A stretch of 64,000 nt of DNA from Balaenoptera acutorostrata. Taxonomy: Eukaryota > Chordata > Mammalia > Artiodactyla > Balaenopteridae. Location: NCBI RefSeq assembly GCF_949987535.1, contig NW_026645885.1, positions 124,001-188,000 of the forward strand, written 5' to 3'. The notes beneath the pieces are model-generated. The model saw only the letters and a program-made list of their open reading frames with translations, did not search any database and was not told the DNA's origin. Position 1 is the first letter of the stretch; every line of letters begins with the position of its first letter. The position numbers and the translations under genes are program-made. Below are positions 47,429 to 59,727 of this stretch, piece after piece.

Positions 47429-49185
47429 TTGGCCAAAAAGGGCGTATGCGTTTTTTCCTGAATATATTCAGGAAAAAACGCATACGCCCTTTTTGGCCAA
47501 CCAAGCAACCTGGAAAGGCCAATCAGCGCTCCAAAGAAGTCTCGCTTCCCAGCGGGCAAAAGGGCCATGCGGAAAAAAGTGCCCAAACCAGAAATGCAGG
47601 ACCGGCCATGGAGAAATGGGAGCCTTGCTACGCTGATGGGTGGGATGTAAATTGCCAACAGCCACTCTGGAGAAGTGTACGGTGTGTTCTGAAACATCTA
47701 AAAAACAGCTTGGAGAGCATAGGGCACTTCCACTCATGGGCGTATAAATTGGGAAAACTAAAAATCAGCAAGACACAGGCACCCCAAAGTTTAGGGCTGC
47801 TCTGTTGACAAGAACCCCCACTTCATTACACCTTAAATATCCTAGGAAAGAGAAAAATGGATAAAGAAGGTGGGGTCCTCATGTACAATGGAATATCACT
47901 CAGCCATGAAATCCACGTCATAAGGCTAGTAGCAGCACGATGAGTGGATTTAGGTACGACGATTCTAAGTGAAATAAGTCACACAGAAAAAGACACTTAT
48001 CATAAGATATCACTTCGAGAGGGAATGTAAAAACCGCTACACTTGAACTGAATTACAAAACAGAACAGAGTCACACGTTTAGAAAACACACTATGGCTGC
48101 TGAACGGGCAAGGTGAGGTGGGGTGATGCATAAAACAAGGGTTTCAAATTAGCTCAGATACCGTTCCATAAACCCAATATGTAAGAGACAAGACCTATTC
48201 CTTTTTCAGTGAACTGGACTCAACACCCCCTATTCACCGCACAAGAATATATCTGACTAGTAAGAATCTTCAAACCTATGTATTGATATCTCTCTGTAAG
48301 TGAGTCAAGGGGGTGTAAAGCGGCATAAACACAGCCGTGAAAAGCAGCTAAACCCCATTATAAAAATAAATTACTTTTCAAAACCCGTGAAACAAAGACA
48401 GTGAAAGAGAGAGAAATTCTTACAAAATTCGTTCAGGGGCTGTGATGCAACCTGGATTGACCATATCTAGACCCACAGCTGATTGAGACATAAGGGTGGA
48501 CACTCTTGGGGCTGAGAGGTTCGGTGAGGTTGGGTGAGCCAACGCAGACCCTTTCAAGTAATACTGCATGGTACCCATCCCATGGGTCCCAAATCTCCAG
48601 GTTCAAGGGCATCTTCCTACATCGAAAACAGGCATGAGAAACCCAGAAGATGGAACACCGTGTGATCGGGAAAGGTTTCTAAAACGCACCTCATTTCTCA
48701 TCTCCTTTGCTCGGGTTCGCCATTCCAGCCGATTTACTAGCCATCTCCCTCCTTGGAGAATCAGCACCTTTAACCTCCTGTTCCGTACAGGTTGCAATTT
48801 GTCCTGAGGATGAACGGGAAGAGGGGGAACCAATGAGAGACTAGCTCTAGGTGTTGGGACAGGCACAGGTCACTCTATTTTCCCATCAGGAAGAAGAATT
48901 AAGCACAAGCTCAGCCTGCCCCCCAGAACCAGAAGAGGGCCTGAAGCAATCCTGCGCTTTTGCGGCCAGCTCCCAAAAAAGCGAGTTGAAAAATGGAGCT
49001 CAGGGGCACTGCAATTCACAAACCTGCAGAGTTTTAAATGATACCTCTCGTCCACAAATATATTAAGGGAAGGCAACGAAGAGGCTTTGAAAGCAAGGCA
49101 GAATTGCAGGAAACAGATTTCAGGAGGTAGATTCGAATCGCCTTGAAAGCACATGAAAAGCGGCAAAACGTGGACAATGATGCCC
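47429..49185 (+). repeat. Satellite monomer M27 (1,757 bp)
   Basis: Palindrome 47429-47500 is perfect (G/C). Variants: GTGCCCAAACC near 47579, the 2-bp deletion AAAAAACAGCTTGG near 47699, GAAGGTGGGG near 47865, CATGAAATCCACG near 47904 and GGGCAAGGTG near 48106. Confidence 0.95.
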
Positions 49186-50944
49186 TTGGCCAAAAAGGGC
49201 GTATGCGTTTTTTCCTGAATATATTCAGGAAAAAACGCATACGCCCTTTTTGGCCAACCAAGCAACCTGGAAAGGCCAATCAGCGCTCCAAAGAAGTCTC
49301 GCTTCCCAGCGGGCAAAAGGGCCATGCGGAAAAAAGTGCCCAAACCAGAAATGCAGGACCGGCCATGGAGAAATGGGAGCCTTGCTACGCTGATGGGTGG
49401 GATGTAAATTGCCAACAGCCACTCTGGAGAAGTGTACGGTGTGTTCTGAAACATCTAAAAAACACAGCTTGGAGAGCATAGGGCACTTCCACTCATGGCC
49501 GTATAAATAGGGAAAACTAAAAATCAGCAAGACACAGCCACCCCAAAGTTTAGGGCTGCTCTGTTGACAAGAACCCCCACTTCATTACACCTTAAATATC
49601 CTAGGAAAGAGAAAAATGGATAAAGAAGTTGGGGTCCTCATGTACAATGGAATATCACTCAGCCATGAAATCAACGTCATAAGGCTAGTAGCAGCACGAT
49701 GAGTGGATTTAGGTACGACGATTCTAAGTGAAATAAGTCACACAGAAAAAGACACTTATCCTAAGATATCACTTCTAGAGGGAATGTAAAAACCGCTACA
49801 CTTGAACTGAATTACAAAACAGAACAGAGTCACACGTTTAGAAAACACACTATGGCTGCTGAACGGGAAAGGTGAGGTGGGGTGATGCATAAAACAAGGG
49901 TTTCAAATTAGCTCAGATACCGTTCCATAAACCCAATATGTAAGAGACAAGACCTATTCCTTTTTCAGTGAACTGGACTCAACACCCCCTATTCACCGCA
50001 CAAGAATATATCTGACTAGTAAGAATCTTCAAACCTATGTATTGATATCTCTCTGTAAGTGAGTCAAGGGGGTGTAAAGCGGCATAAACACAGCCGTGAA
50101 AAGCAGCTAAACCCCATTATAAAAATAAATTACTTTTCAAAACCCGTGAAACAAAGACAGTGAAAGAGAGAGAAATTCTTACAAAATTCGTTCAGGGGCT
50201 GTGATGCAACCTGGATTGACCATATCTAGACCCACAGCTGATTGAGACATAAGGGTGGACACTCTTGGGGCTGAGAGGTTCGGTGAGGTTGGGTGAGCCA
50301 ACGCAGACCCTTTCAAGTAATACTGCATGGTACCCATCCCATGGGTCCCAAATCTCCAGGTTCAAGGGCATCTTCCTACATCGAAAACAGGCATGAGAAA
50401 CCCAGAAGATGGAACACCGTGTGATCGGGAAAGGTTTCTAAAACGCACCTCATTTCTCATCTCCTTTGCTCGGGTTCGCCATTCCAGCCGATTTACTAGC
50501 CATCTCCCTCCTTGGAGAATCAGCACCTTTAACCTCCTGTTCCGTACAGGTTGCAATTTGTCCTGAGGATGAACGGGAAGAGGGGGAACCAATGAGAGAC
50601 TAGCTCTAGGTGTTGGGACAGGCACAGGTCACTCTATTTTCCCATCAGGAAGAAGAATTAAGCACAAGCTCAGCCTGCCCCCCAGAACCAGAAGAGGGCC
50701 TGAAGCAATCCTGCGCTTTTGCGGCCAGCTCCCAAAAAAGCGAGTTGAAAAATGGAGCTCAGGGGCACTGCAATTCACAAACCTGCAGAGTTTTAAATGA
50801 TACCTCTCGTCCACAAATATATTAAGGGAAGGCAACGAAGAGGCTTTGAAAGCAAGGCAGAATTGCAGGAAACAGATTTCAGGAGGTAGATTCGAATCGC
50901 CTTGAAAGCACATGAAAAGCGGCAAAACGTGGACAATGATGCCC
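49186..50944 (+). repeat. Satellite monomer M28 (1,759 bp)
   Basis: Palindrome 49186-49257 is perfect (G/C). Variants: GTGCCCAAACC near 49336, CATGGCCGTATAAATAGGG near 49494, ACAGCCACC near 49535 and TATCCTAAGATATC near 49757. All recur in M31, three monomers on (5,275 bp). Confidence 0.95.
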
Positions 50945-52701
50945 TTGGCCAAAAAGGGCGTATGCGTTTTTTCCTGAATATATTCAGGAAAAAACGCATA
51001 CGCCCTTTTTGGCCAACCAAGCAACCTGGAAAGGCCAATCAGCGCTCCAAAGAAGTCTCGCTTCCCAGCGGGCAAAAGGGCCATGCGGAAAAAAGTGCCC
51101 AAACCAGAAATGCAGGACCGGCCATGGAGAAATGGGAGCCTTGCTACGCTGATGGGTGGGATGTAAATTGCCAACAGCCACTCTGGAGAAGTGTACGGTG
51201 TGTTCTGAAACATCTAAAAAACAGCTTGGAGAGCATAGGGCACTTCCACTCATGGGCGTATAAATTGGGAAAACTAAAAATCAGCAAGACACAGGCACCC
51301 CAAAGTTTAGGGCTGCTCTGTTGACAAGAACCCCCACTTCATTACACCTTAAATATCCTAGGAATGAGAAAAATGGATAAAGAAGTTGGGGTCCTCATGT
51401 ACAATGGAATATCACTCAGCCATGAAATCAACGTCATAAGGCTAGTAGCAGCACGATGAGTGGATTTAGGTACGACGATTCTAAGTGAAATAAGTCACAC
51501 AGAAAAAGACACTTATCATAAGATATCACTTCGAGAGGGAATGTAAAAACCGCTACACTTGAACTGAATTACAAAACAGAACAGAGTCACACGTTTAGAA
51601 AACACACTATGGCTGCTGAACGGGCAAGGTGAGGTGGGGTGATGCATAAAACAAGGGTTTCAAATTAGCTCAGATACCGTTCCATAAACCCAATATGTAA
51701 GAGACAAGACCTATTCTTTTTTCAGTGAACTGGACTCAACACCCCCTATTCACCGCACAAGAATATATCTGACTAGTAAGAATCTTCAAACCTATGTATT
51801 GATATCTCTCCGTAAGTGAGTCAAGGGGGTGTAAAGCGGCATAAACACAGCCGTGAAAAGCAGCTAAACCCCATTATAAAAATAAATTACTTTTCAAAAC
51901 CCGTGAAACAAAGACAGTGAAAGAGAGAGAAATTCTTCCAAAATTCGTTCAGGGGCTGTGATGCAACCTGGATTGACCATATCTAGACCCACAGCTGATT
52001 GAGACATAAGGGTGGACACTCTTGGGGCTGAGAGGTTCGGTGAGGTTGGGTGAGCCAACGCAGACCCTTTCAAGTAATACTGCATGGTACCCATCCCATG
52101 GGTCCCAAATCTCCAGGTTCAAGGGCATCTTCCTACATCGAAAACAGGCATGAGAAACCCAGAAGATGGTACACCGTGTGATCGGGAAAGGTTTCTAAAA
52201 CGCACCTCATTTCTCATCTCCTTTGCTCGGGTTCGCCATTCCAGCTGATTTACTAGCCATCTCCCTCCTTGGAGAATCAGCACCTTTAACCTCCTGTTCC
52301 GTACAGGTTGCAATTTGTCCTGAGGATGAACGGGAAGAGGGGGAACCAATGAGAGACTAGCTCTAGGTGTTGGGACAGGCACAGGTCACTCTATTTTCCC
52401 ATCAGGAAGAAGAATTAAGCACAAGCTCAGCCTGCCCCCCAGAACGAGAAGAGGGCCTGAAGCAATCCTGCGCTTTTGCGGCCAGCTCCCAAAAAAGCGA
52501 GTTGAAAAATGGAGCTCAGGGGCACTGCAATTCACAAACCTGCAGAGTTTTAAATGATACCTCTCGTCCACAAATATATTAAGGGAAGGCAACGAAGAGG
52601 CTTTGAAAGCAAGGCAGAATTGCAGGAAACAGATTTCAGGAGGTAGATTCGAATCGCCTTGAAAGCACATGAAAAGCGGCAAAACGTGGACAATGATGCC
52701 C
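50945..52701 (+). repeat. Satellite monomer M29 (1,757 bp)
   Basis: Palindrome 50945-51016 is perfect (G/C). Variants: GTGCCCAAACC near 51095, the 2-bp deletion AAAAAACAGCTTGG near 51215, AGGAATGAGAAA near 51360 (unique), CTATTCTTTTTTC near 51711, CTCCGTAAGTG near 51808 and CCAGCTGATTTAC near 52242. Its second half resembles that of M24. Confidence 0.95.
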
Positions 52702-54460
52702 TTGGCCAAAAAGGGCGTATGCGTTTTTTCCTGAATATATTCAGGAAAAAAGGCATAAGCCCTTTTTGGCCAATCAAGCAACCTGGAAAGGCCAATCAGC
52801 GCTCCAAAGAAGTCTCGCTTCCCACCGGGCAAAAGGGCCATGCGGAAAAAAGTGCCCAAACCGGAAATGAAGGACCGGCCATGGAGAAATGGGAGCCTTG
52901 CTACGCTGATGGGTGGGATGTAAATTGCCAACAGCCACTCTGGAGAAGTGTACGGTGTGTTCTGAAACATCTAAAAAACACAGCTTGGAGAGCATAGGGC
53001 ACTTCCACTCATGGGCGTATAAATTGGGAAAACTAAAATTCAGCAAGACACAGGCACCCCAAAGTTTAGGGCTGCTCTGTTGACAAGAACCCCCACTTCA
53101 TTACACCTTAAATATCCTAGGAAAGAGAAAAATGGATAAAGAAGGTGGGGTCCTCATGTACAATGGAATATCACTCAGCCATGAAATCCACGTCATAAGG
53201 CTAGTAGCAGCACGATGAGTGGATTTAGGTACGACGATTCTAAGTGAAATAAGTCACACAGAAAAAGACACTTATCATAAGATATCACTTCGAGAGGGAA
53301 TGTAAAAACCGCTACACTTGAACTGAATTACAAAACAGAACAGAGTCACACGTTTAGAAAACACACTATGGCTGCTGAACGGGCAAGGTGAGGTGGGGTG
53401 ATGCATAAAACAAGGGTTTCAAATTAGCTCAGATACCGTTCCATAAACCCAATATGTAAGAGACAAGACCTATTCCTTTTTCAGTGAACTGGACTCAACA
53501 CCCCCTATTCACCGCACAAGAATATATCTGACTAGTAAGAATCTTCAAACCTATGTATTGATATCTCTCTGTAAGTGAGTCAAGGGGGTGTAAAGCGGCA
53601 TAAACACAGCCGTGAAAAGCAGCTAAACCCCATTATAAAAATAAATTACTTTTCAAAACCCGTGAAACAAAGACAGTGAAAGAGAGAGAAATTCTTACAA
53701 AATTCGTTCAGGGGCTGTGATGCAACCTGGATTGACCATATCTAGACCCACAGCTGATTGAGACATAAGGGTGGACACTCTTGGGGCTGAGAGGTTCGGT
53801 GAGGTTGGGTGAGCCAACGCAGACCCTTTCAAGTAATACTGCATGGTACCCATCCCATGGGTCCCAAATCTCCAGGTTCAAGGGCATCTTCCTACATCGA
53901 AAACAGGCATGAGAAACCCAGAAGATGGAACACCGTGTGATCGGGAAAGGTTTCTAAAACGCACCTCATTTCTCATCTCCTTTGCTCGGGTTCGCCATTC
54001 CAGCCGATTTACTAGCCATCTCCCTCCTTGGAGAATCAGCACCTTTAACCTCCTGTTCCGTACAGGTTGCAATTTGTCCTGAGGATGAACGGGAAGAGGG
54101 GGAACCAATGAGAGACTAGCTCTAGGTGTTGGGACAGGCACAGGTCACTCTATTTTCCCATCAGGAAGAAGAATTAAGCACAAGCTCAGCCTGCCCCCCA
54201 GAACCAGAAGAGGGCCTGAAGCAATCCTGCGCTTTTGCGGCCAGCTCCCAAAAAAGCGAGTTGAAAAATGGAGCTCAGGGGCACTGCAATTCACAAACCT
54301 GCAGAGTTTTAAATGATACCTCTCGTCCACAAATATATTAAGGGAAGGCAACGAAGAGGCTTTGAAAGCAAGGCAGAATTGCAGGAAACAGATTTCAGGA
54401 GGTAGATTCGAATCGCCTTGAAAGCACATGAAAAGCGGCAAAACGTGGACAATGATGCCC
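52702..54460 (+). repeat. Satellite monomer M30 (1,759 bp), G/G palindrome
   Basis: Palindrome 52702-52773 has G/G at 52723 and 52752 plus AAGCCC, as in M25, 8,791 bp upstream. It shares CCAATCAAGC, CCCACCGGGC, AAATGAAGG, AAAATTCAGC and GAAGGTGGGG with M25; ACCGGAAATG near 52860 is its own. Confidence 0.95.
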
Positions 54461-56218
54461 TTGGCCAAAAAGGGCGTATGCGTTTTTTCCTGAATATATT
54501 CAGGAAAAAACGCATACGCCCTTTTTGGCCAACCAAGCAACCTGGAAAGGCCAATCAGCGCTCCAAAGAAGTCTCGCTTCCCAGCGGGCAAAAGGGCCAT
54601 GCGGAAAAAAGTGCCCAAACCAGAAATGCAGGACCGGCCATGGAGAAATGGGAGCCTTGCTACGCTGATGGGTGGGATGTAAATTGCCAACAGCCACTCT
54701 GGAGAAGTGTACGGTGTGTTCTGAAACATCTAAAAAACACAGCTTGGAGAGCATAGGGCACTTCCACTCATGGCCGTATAAATAGGGAAAACTAAAAATC
54801 AGCAAGACACAGCCACCCCAAAGTTTAGGGCTGCTCTGTTGACAAGAACCCCCACTTCATTACACCTTAAATATCCTAGGAAAGAGAAAAATGGATAAAG
54901 AAGTTGGGGTCCTCATGTACAATGGAATATCACTCAGCCATGAAATCAACGTCATAAGGCTAGTAGCAGCACGATGAGTGGATTTAGGTACGACGATTCT
55001 AAGTGAAATAAGTCACACAGAAAAAGACACTTATCCTAAGATATCACTTCTAGAGGGAATGTAAAAACCGCTACACTTGAACTGAATTACAAAACAGAAC
55101 AGAGTCACACGTTTAGAAAACACACTATGGCTGCTGAACGGGAAAGGTGAGGTGGGGTGATGCATAAAACAAGGGTTTCAAATTAGCTCAGATACCGTTC
55201 CATAAACCCAATATGTAAGAGACAAGACCTATTCCTTGCTCAGTGAACTGGACTCAACACACCCTATTCAACGCACAAGAATATATCTGACTAGTAAGAA
55301 TCTTCAAACCTATGTATTGATATCTCTCTGTAAGTGAGTCAAGGGGGTGTAAAGCGGCATAAACACAGCCGTGAAAAGCAGCTAAACCCCATTATAAAAA
55401 TAAATTACTTTTCAAAACCCGTGAAACAAAGACAGTGAAAGAGAGAGAAATTCTTCCAAAATTCGTTCAGGGGCTGTGATGCAACCTGGATTGACCATAT
55501 CTAGACCCACAGCTGATTGAGACATAAGGGTGGACACTCTTGGGGCTGAGAGATTCGGTGAGGTTGGGTGAGCCAACGCAGACCCTTTCAAGTAATACTG
55601 CATGGTACCCATCCCATGGGTCCCAAATCTCCAGGTTCAAGGGCATCTTCCTACATCGAAAACAGGCATGAGAAACCCAGAAGATGTTACACCGTGTGAT
55701 CGGGAAAGGTTTCTAAAACGCACCTCATTTCTCATCTCCTTTGCTCGGGTTCGCCATTCCAGCCGATTTACTAGCCATCTCCTCCTTGGAGAATCAGCAC
55801 CTTTAACCTCCTGTTCCGTACAGGTTGCAATTTGTCCTGAGGATGAACGGGAAGAGGGGGAACCAATGAGAGACTAGCTCTAGGTGTTGGGACAGGCACA
55901 GGTCACTCTATTTTCCCATCAGGAAGAAGAATTAAGCACAAGCTCAGCCTGCCCCCCAGAACCAGAAGAGGGCCTGAAGCAATCCTGCGCTTTTGCGGCC
56001 CGCTCCCAAAAAAGCGAGTTGAAAAATGGAGCTCAGGGGCACTGCAATTCACAAACCTGCAGAGTTTTAAATGATACCTCTCGTCCACAAATATCTTACG
56101 GGAAGGCAACGAAGAGGCTTTGAAAGCAAGGCAGAATTGCAGGAAACAGATTTCAGGAGGTAGATTTGAATCGCCTTGAAAGCACATGAAAAGCGGCAAA
56201 ACGTGGACAATGATGCCC
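54461..56218 (+). repeat. Satellite monomer M31 (1,758 bp), recombinant-looking
   Basis: Palindrome 54461-54532 is perfect (G/C). The first part copies M28 (CATGGCCGTATAAATAGGG, ACAGCCACC). The rest carries CCTTGCTCAGTG near 55234, ACACCCTATTCAACGC near 55259, GAGATTCGG near 55550, GATGTTACACC near 55683, a 1-bp deletion CATCTCCTCC near 55777, GCCCGCTCCC near 55998 and ATATCTTACGGG near 56091. Confidence 0.95.
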
Positions 56219-57968
56219 TTGGCCAAAAAGGGCGTATGCGTTTTTTCCTGAATATATTCAGGAAAAAACGCATACGCCCTTTTTGGCCAACCAAGCAACC
56301 TGGAAAGGCCAATCAGCGCTCCAAATAAGTCTCGCATCCCAGCGGGCAAAAGGGCCATGCGGAAAAAAGTGTCCAAACCAGAAATGCAGGACCGGCCATG
56401 GAGAAATGGGAGCCTTGCTACGCTGATGGGTGGGATGTAAATTGCCAACAGCCACTCTGGAGAAGTGTACGGTGTGTTCTGAAACATCTAAAAAACACAG
56501 CTTGGAGAGCATAGGGCACTTCCACTCATGGGCGTCTAAATTGGGAAAACTAAAAATCAGCAAGACACAGGCACCCCAAAGTTTAGGGCTGCTCTGTTGA
56601 CAAGAACCCCCACTTCATTACACCTTAAATATCCTAGGAAAGAGAAAAATGGATAAAGAAGTTGTGGTCCTCATGTACAATGGAATATCACTCAGCCATG
56701 AAATCAACGTCATAAGGCTAGTAGCAGCACGATGAGTGGATTTAGGTACGACGATTCTAAGTGAAATAAGTCACACAGAAAAAGACACTTATCCTAAGAT
56801 ATCACTTCTAGAGGGAATGTAAAAACCGCTACACTTGAACTGAATTACAAAACAGAACACAGTCACACGTTTAGAAAACACACTATGGCTGCTGAACGGG
56901 AAAGGTGAGGTGGGGTGATGCATAAAACAAGGGTTTCAAATTAGCTCAGATACCGTTCCATAAACCCAATATGTAAGAGACAAGACCTATTCCTTGCTCA
57001 GTGAACTGGACTCAACACCCCCTATTCAACGCACAAGAATATATCTGACTAGTAAGAATCTTCAAACCTATGTATTGATATCTCTCTGTAAGTGAGTCAA
57101 GGGGGTGTAAAGCGGCATAAACACAGCCGTGAAAAGCAGCTAAACCCCATTATAAAAATAAATTACTTTTCAAAACCCGTGAAACAAAGACTGTGAAAGA
57201 GAGAGAAATTCTTCCAAAATTCGTTCAGGGGCTGTGATGCAACCTGGATTGACCATATCTAGACCCACAGCTGATTGAGACATAAGGGTGGACACTCTTG
57301 GGGCTGAGAGGTTCGGTGAGGTTGGGTGAGCCAACGCAGACCCTTTCAAGTAATACTGCATGGTACCCATCCCATGGGTCCCAAATCTCCAGGTTCAAGG
57401 GCATCTTCCTACATCGAAAACAGGCATGAGAAACCCAGAAGATGGAACACCGTGTGATCGGGAAAGGTTTCTAAAACGCACCTCATTTCTCATCTCCTTT
57501 GCTCGGGTTCGCCATTCCAGCCGATTTACTAGCCATCTCCCTCCTTGGAGAATCAGCACCTTTAACCTCCTGTTCCGTACAGGTTGCAATTTGTCCTGAG
57601 GATGAGGGGGAACCAATGAGAGACTAGCTCTAGGTGTTGGGACAGGCACAGGTCACTCTATTTTCCCATCAGGAAGAAGAATTAAGCACAAGCTCAGCCT
57701 GCCCCCCAGAACCAGAAGAGGGCCTGAAGCAATCCTGCGCTTTTGCGGCCAGCTCCCAAAAAAGCGAGTTGAAAAATGGAGCTCAGGGGCACTGCAATTC
57801 ACAAACCTGCAGAGTTTTAAATGATACCTCTCGTCCACAAATATATTAAGGGAAGGCAACGAAGAGGCTTTGAAAGCAAGGCAGAATTGCAGGAAACAGA
57901 TTTCAGGAGGTAGATTCGAATCGCCTTGAAAGCACATGAAAAGCGGCAAAACGTGGACAATGATGCCC
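56219..57968 (+). repeat. Satellite monomer M32 (1,750 bp, 9-bp deletion)
   Basis: Palindrome 56219-56290 is perfect (G/C). Variants: CCAAATAAGTCTCGCATCCC near 56322, GCGTCTAAATTG near 56532, GAACACAGTCAC near 56855, CCTTGCTCAGTG near 56992 and TATTCAACGC near 57024. Near 57597-57617 it reads GAGGATGAGGGGGAACC: nine bases (AACGGGAAG) present in all other copies are missing. Confidence 0.95.
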
Positions 57969-59727
57969 TTGGCCAAAAAGGGCGTATGCGTTTTTTCCTG
58001 AATATATTCAGGAAAAAACGCATACGCCCTTTTTGGCCAACCAAGCAACCTGGAAAGGCCAATCAGCGCTCCAAAGAAGTCTCGCTTCCCAGCGGGCAAA
58101 AGGGCCATGCGGAAAAAAGTGTCCAAACCAGAAATGCAGGACCGGCCATGGAGAAATGGGAGCCTTGCTACGCTGATGGGTGGGATGTAAATTGCCAACA
58201 GCCACTCTGGAGAAGTGTACGGTGTGTTCTGAAACATCTAAAAAACACAGCTTGGAGAGCATAGGGCACTTCCACTCATGGGCGTATAAATTGGGAAAAC
58301 TAAAAATCAGCAAGACACAGGCACCCCAAAGTTTACGGCTGCTCTGTTGACAAGAACCCCCACTTCATTACACCTTAAATATCCTAGGAAAGAGAAAAAT
58401 GGATAAAGAAGTTGGGGTCCTCATGTACAATGGAATATCACTCAGCCATGAAATCAACGTCATAAGGCTAGTAGCAGCACGATGAGTGGATTTAGGTACG
58501 ACGATTCTAAGTGAAATAAGTCACACAGAAAAAGACACTTATCCTAAGATATCACTTCTAGAGGGAATGTAAAAACCGCTACACTTGAACTGAATTACAA
58601 AACAGAACAGAGTCACACGTTTAGAAAACACACTATGGCTGCTGAACGGGCAAGGTGAGGTGGGGTGATGCATAAAACAAGGGTTTCAAATTAGCTCAGA
58701 TACCGTTCCATAAACCCAATATGTAAGAGACAAGACCTATTCCTTGCTCAGTGAACTGGACTCAACACCCCCTATTCAACGCACAAGAATATATCTGACT
58801 AGTAAGAATCTTCAAACCTATGTATTGATATCTCTCTGTAAGTGAGTCAAGGGGGTGTAAAGCGGCATAAACACAGCCGTGAAAAGCAGCTAAACCCCAT
58901 TATAAAAATAAATTACTTTTCAAAACCCGTGAAACAAAGACAGTGAAAGAGAGAGAAATTCTTCCAAAATTCGTTCAGGGGCTGTGATGCAACCTGGATT
59001 GACCATATCTAGACCCACAGCTGATTGAGACATAAGGGTGGACACTCTTGGGGCTGAGAGGTTCGGTGAGGTTGGGTGAGCCAACGCAGACCCTTTCAAG
59101 TAATACTGCATGGTATCCATCCCATGGGTCCCAAATCTCCAGGTTCAAGGGCATCTTCCTACATCGAAAACAGGCATGAGAAACCCAGAAGATGGAACAC
59201 CGTGTGATCGGGAAAGGTTTCTAAAACGCACCTCATTTCTCATCTCCTTTGCTCGGGTTTGCCATTCCAGCCGATTTACTAGCCATCTCCCTCCTTGGAG
59301 AATCAGCACCTTTAACCTCCTGTTCCGTACAGGTTGCAATTTGTCCTGAGGATGAACGGGAAGAGGGGGAACCAATGAGAGACTAGCTCTAGGTGTTGGG
59401 ACAGGCACAGGTCACTCTATTTTCCCATCAGGAAGAAGAATTAAGCACAAGCTCAGCCTGCCCCCCAGAACCAGAAGAGGGCCTGAAGCAATCCTGCGCT
59501 TTTGCGGCCAGCTCCCAAAAAAGCGAGTTGAAAAATGGAGCTCAGGGGCACTGCAATTCACAAACCTGCAGAGTTTTAAATGATACCTCTCGTCCACAAA
59601 TATATTAAGGGAAGGCAACGAAGAGGCTTTGAAAGCAAGGCAGAATTGCAGGAAACAGATTTCAGGAGGTAGATTCGAATTGCCTTGAAAGCACATGAAA
59701 AGCGGCAAAACGTGGACAATGATGCCC
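57969..59727 (+). repeat. Satellite monomer M33 (1,759 bp)
   Basis: Palindrome 57969-58040 is perfect (G/C). Variants: GTTTACGGCTGC near 58331, TATCCTAAGATATC near 58541, CCTTGCTCAGTG near 58742, TATTCAACGC near 58773, TGGTATCCATCC near 59111 (losing the GGTACC present in other copies), GGGTTTGCCATT near 59256 and CGAATTGCC near 59686. Confidence 0.95.

Noticed and set aside
47386..47808. Plus-strand open frames of 112 and 140 codons starting MKAHEKRQ or similar
   Set aside because: The 140-codon form exists only where the 2-bp deletion removes a stop. There is no domain, and the frame is not that of L1 ORF2.
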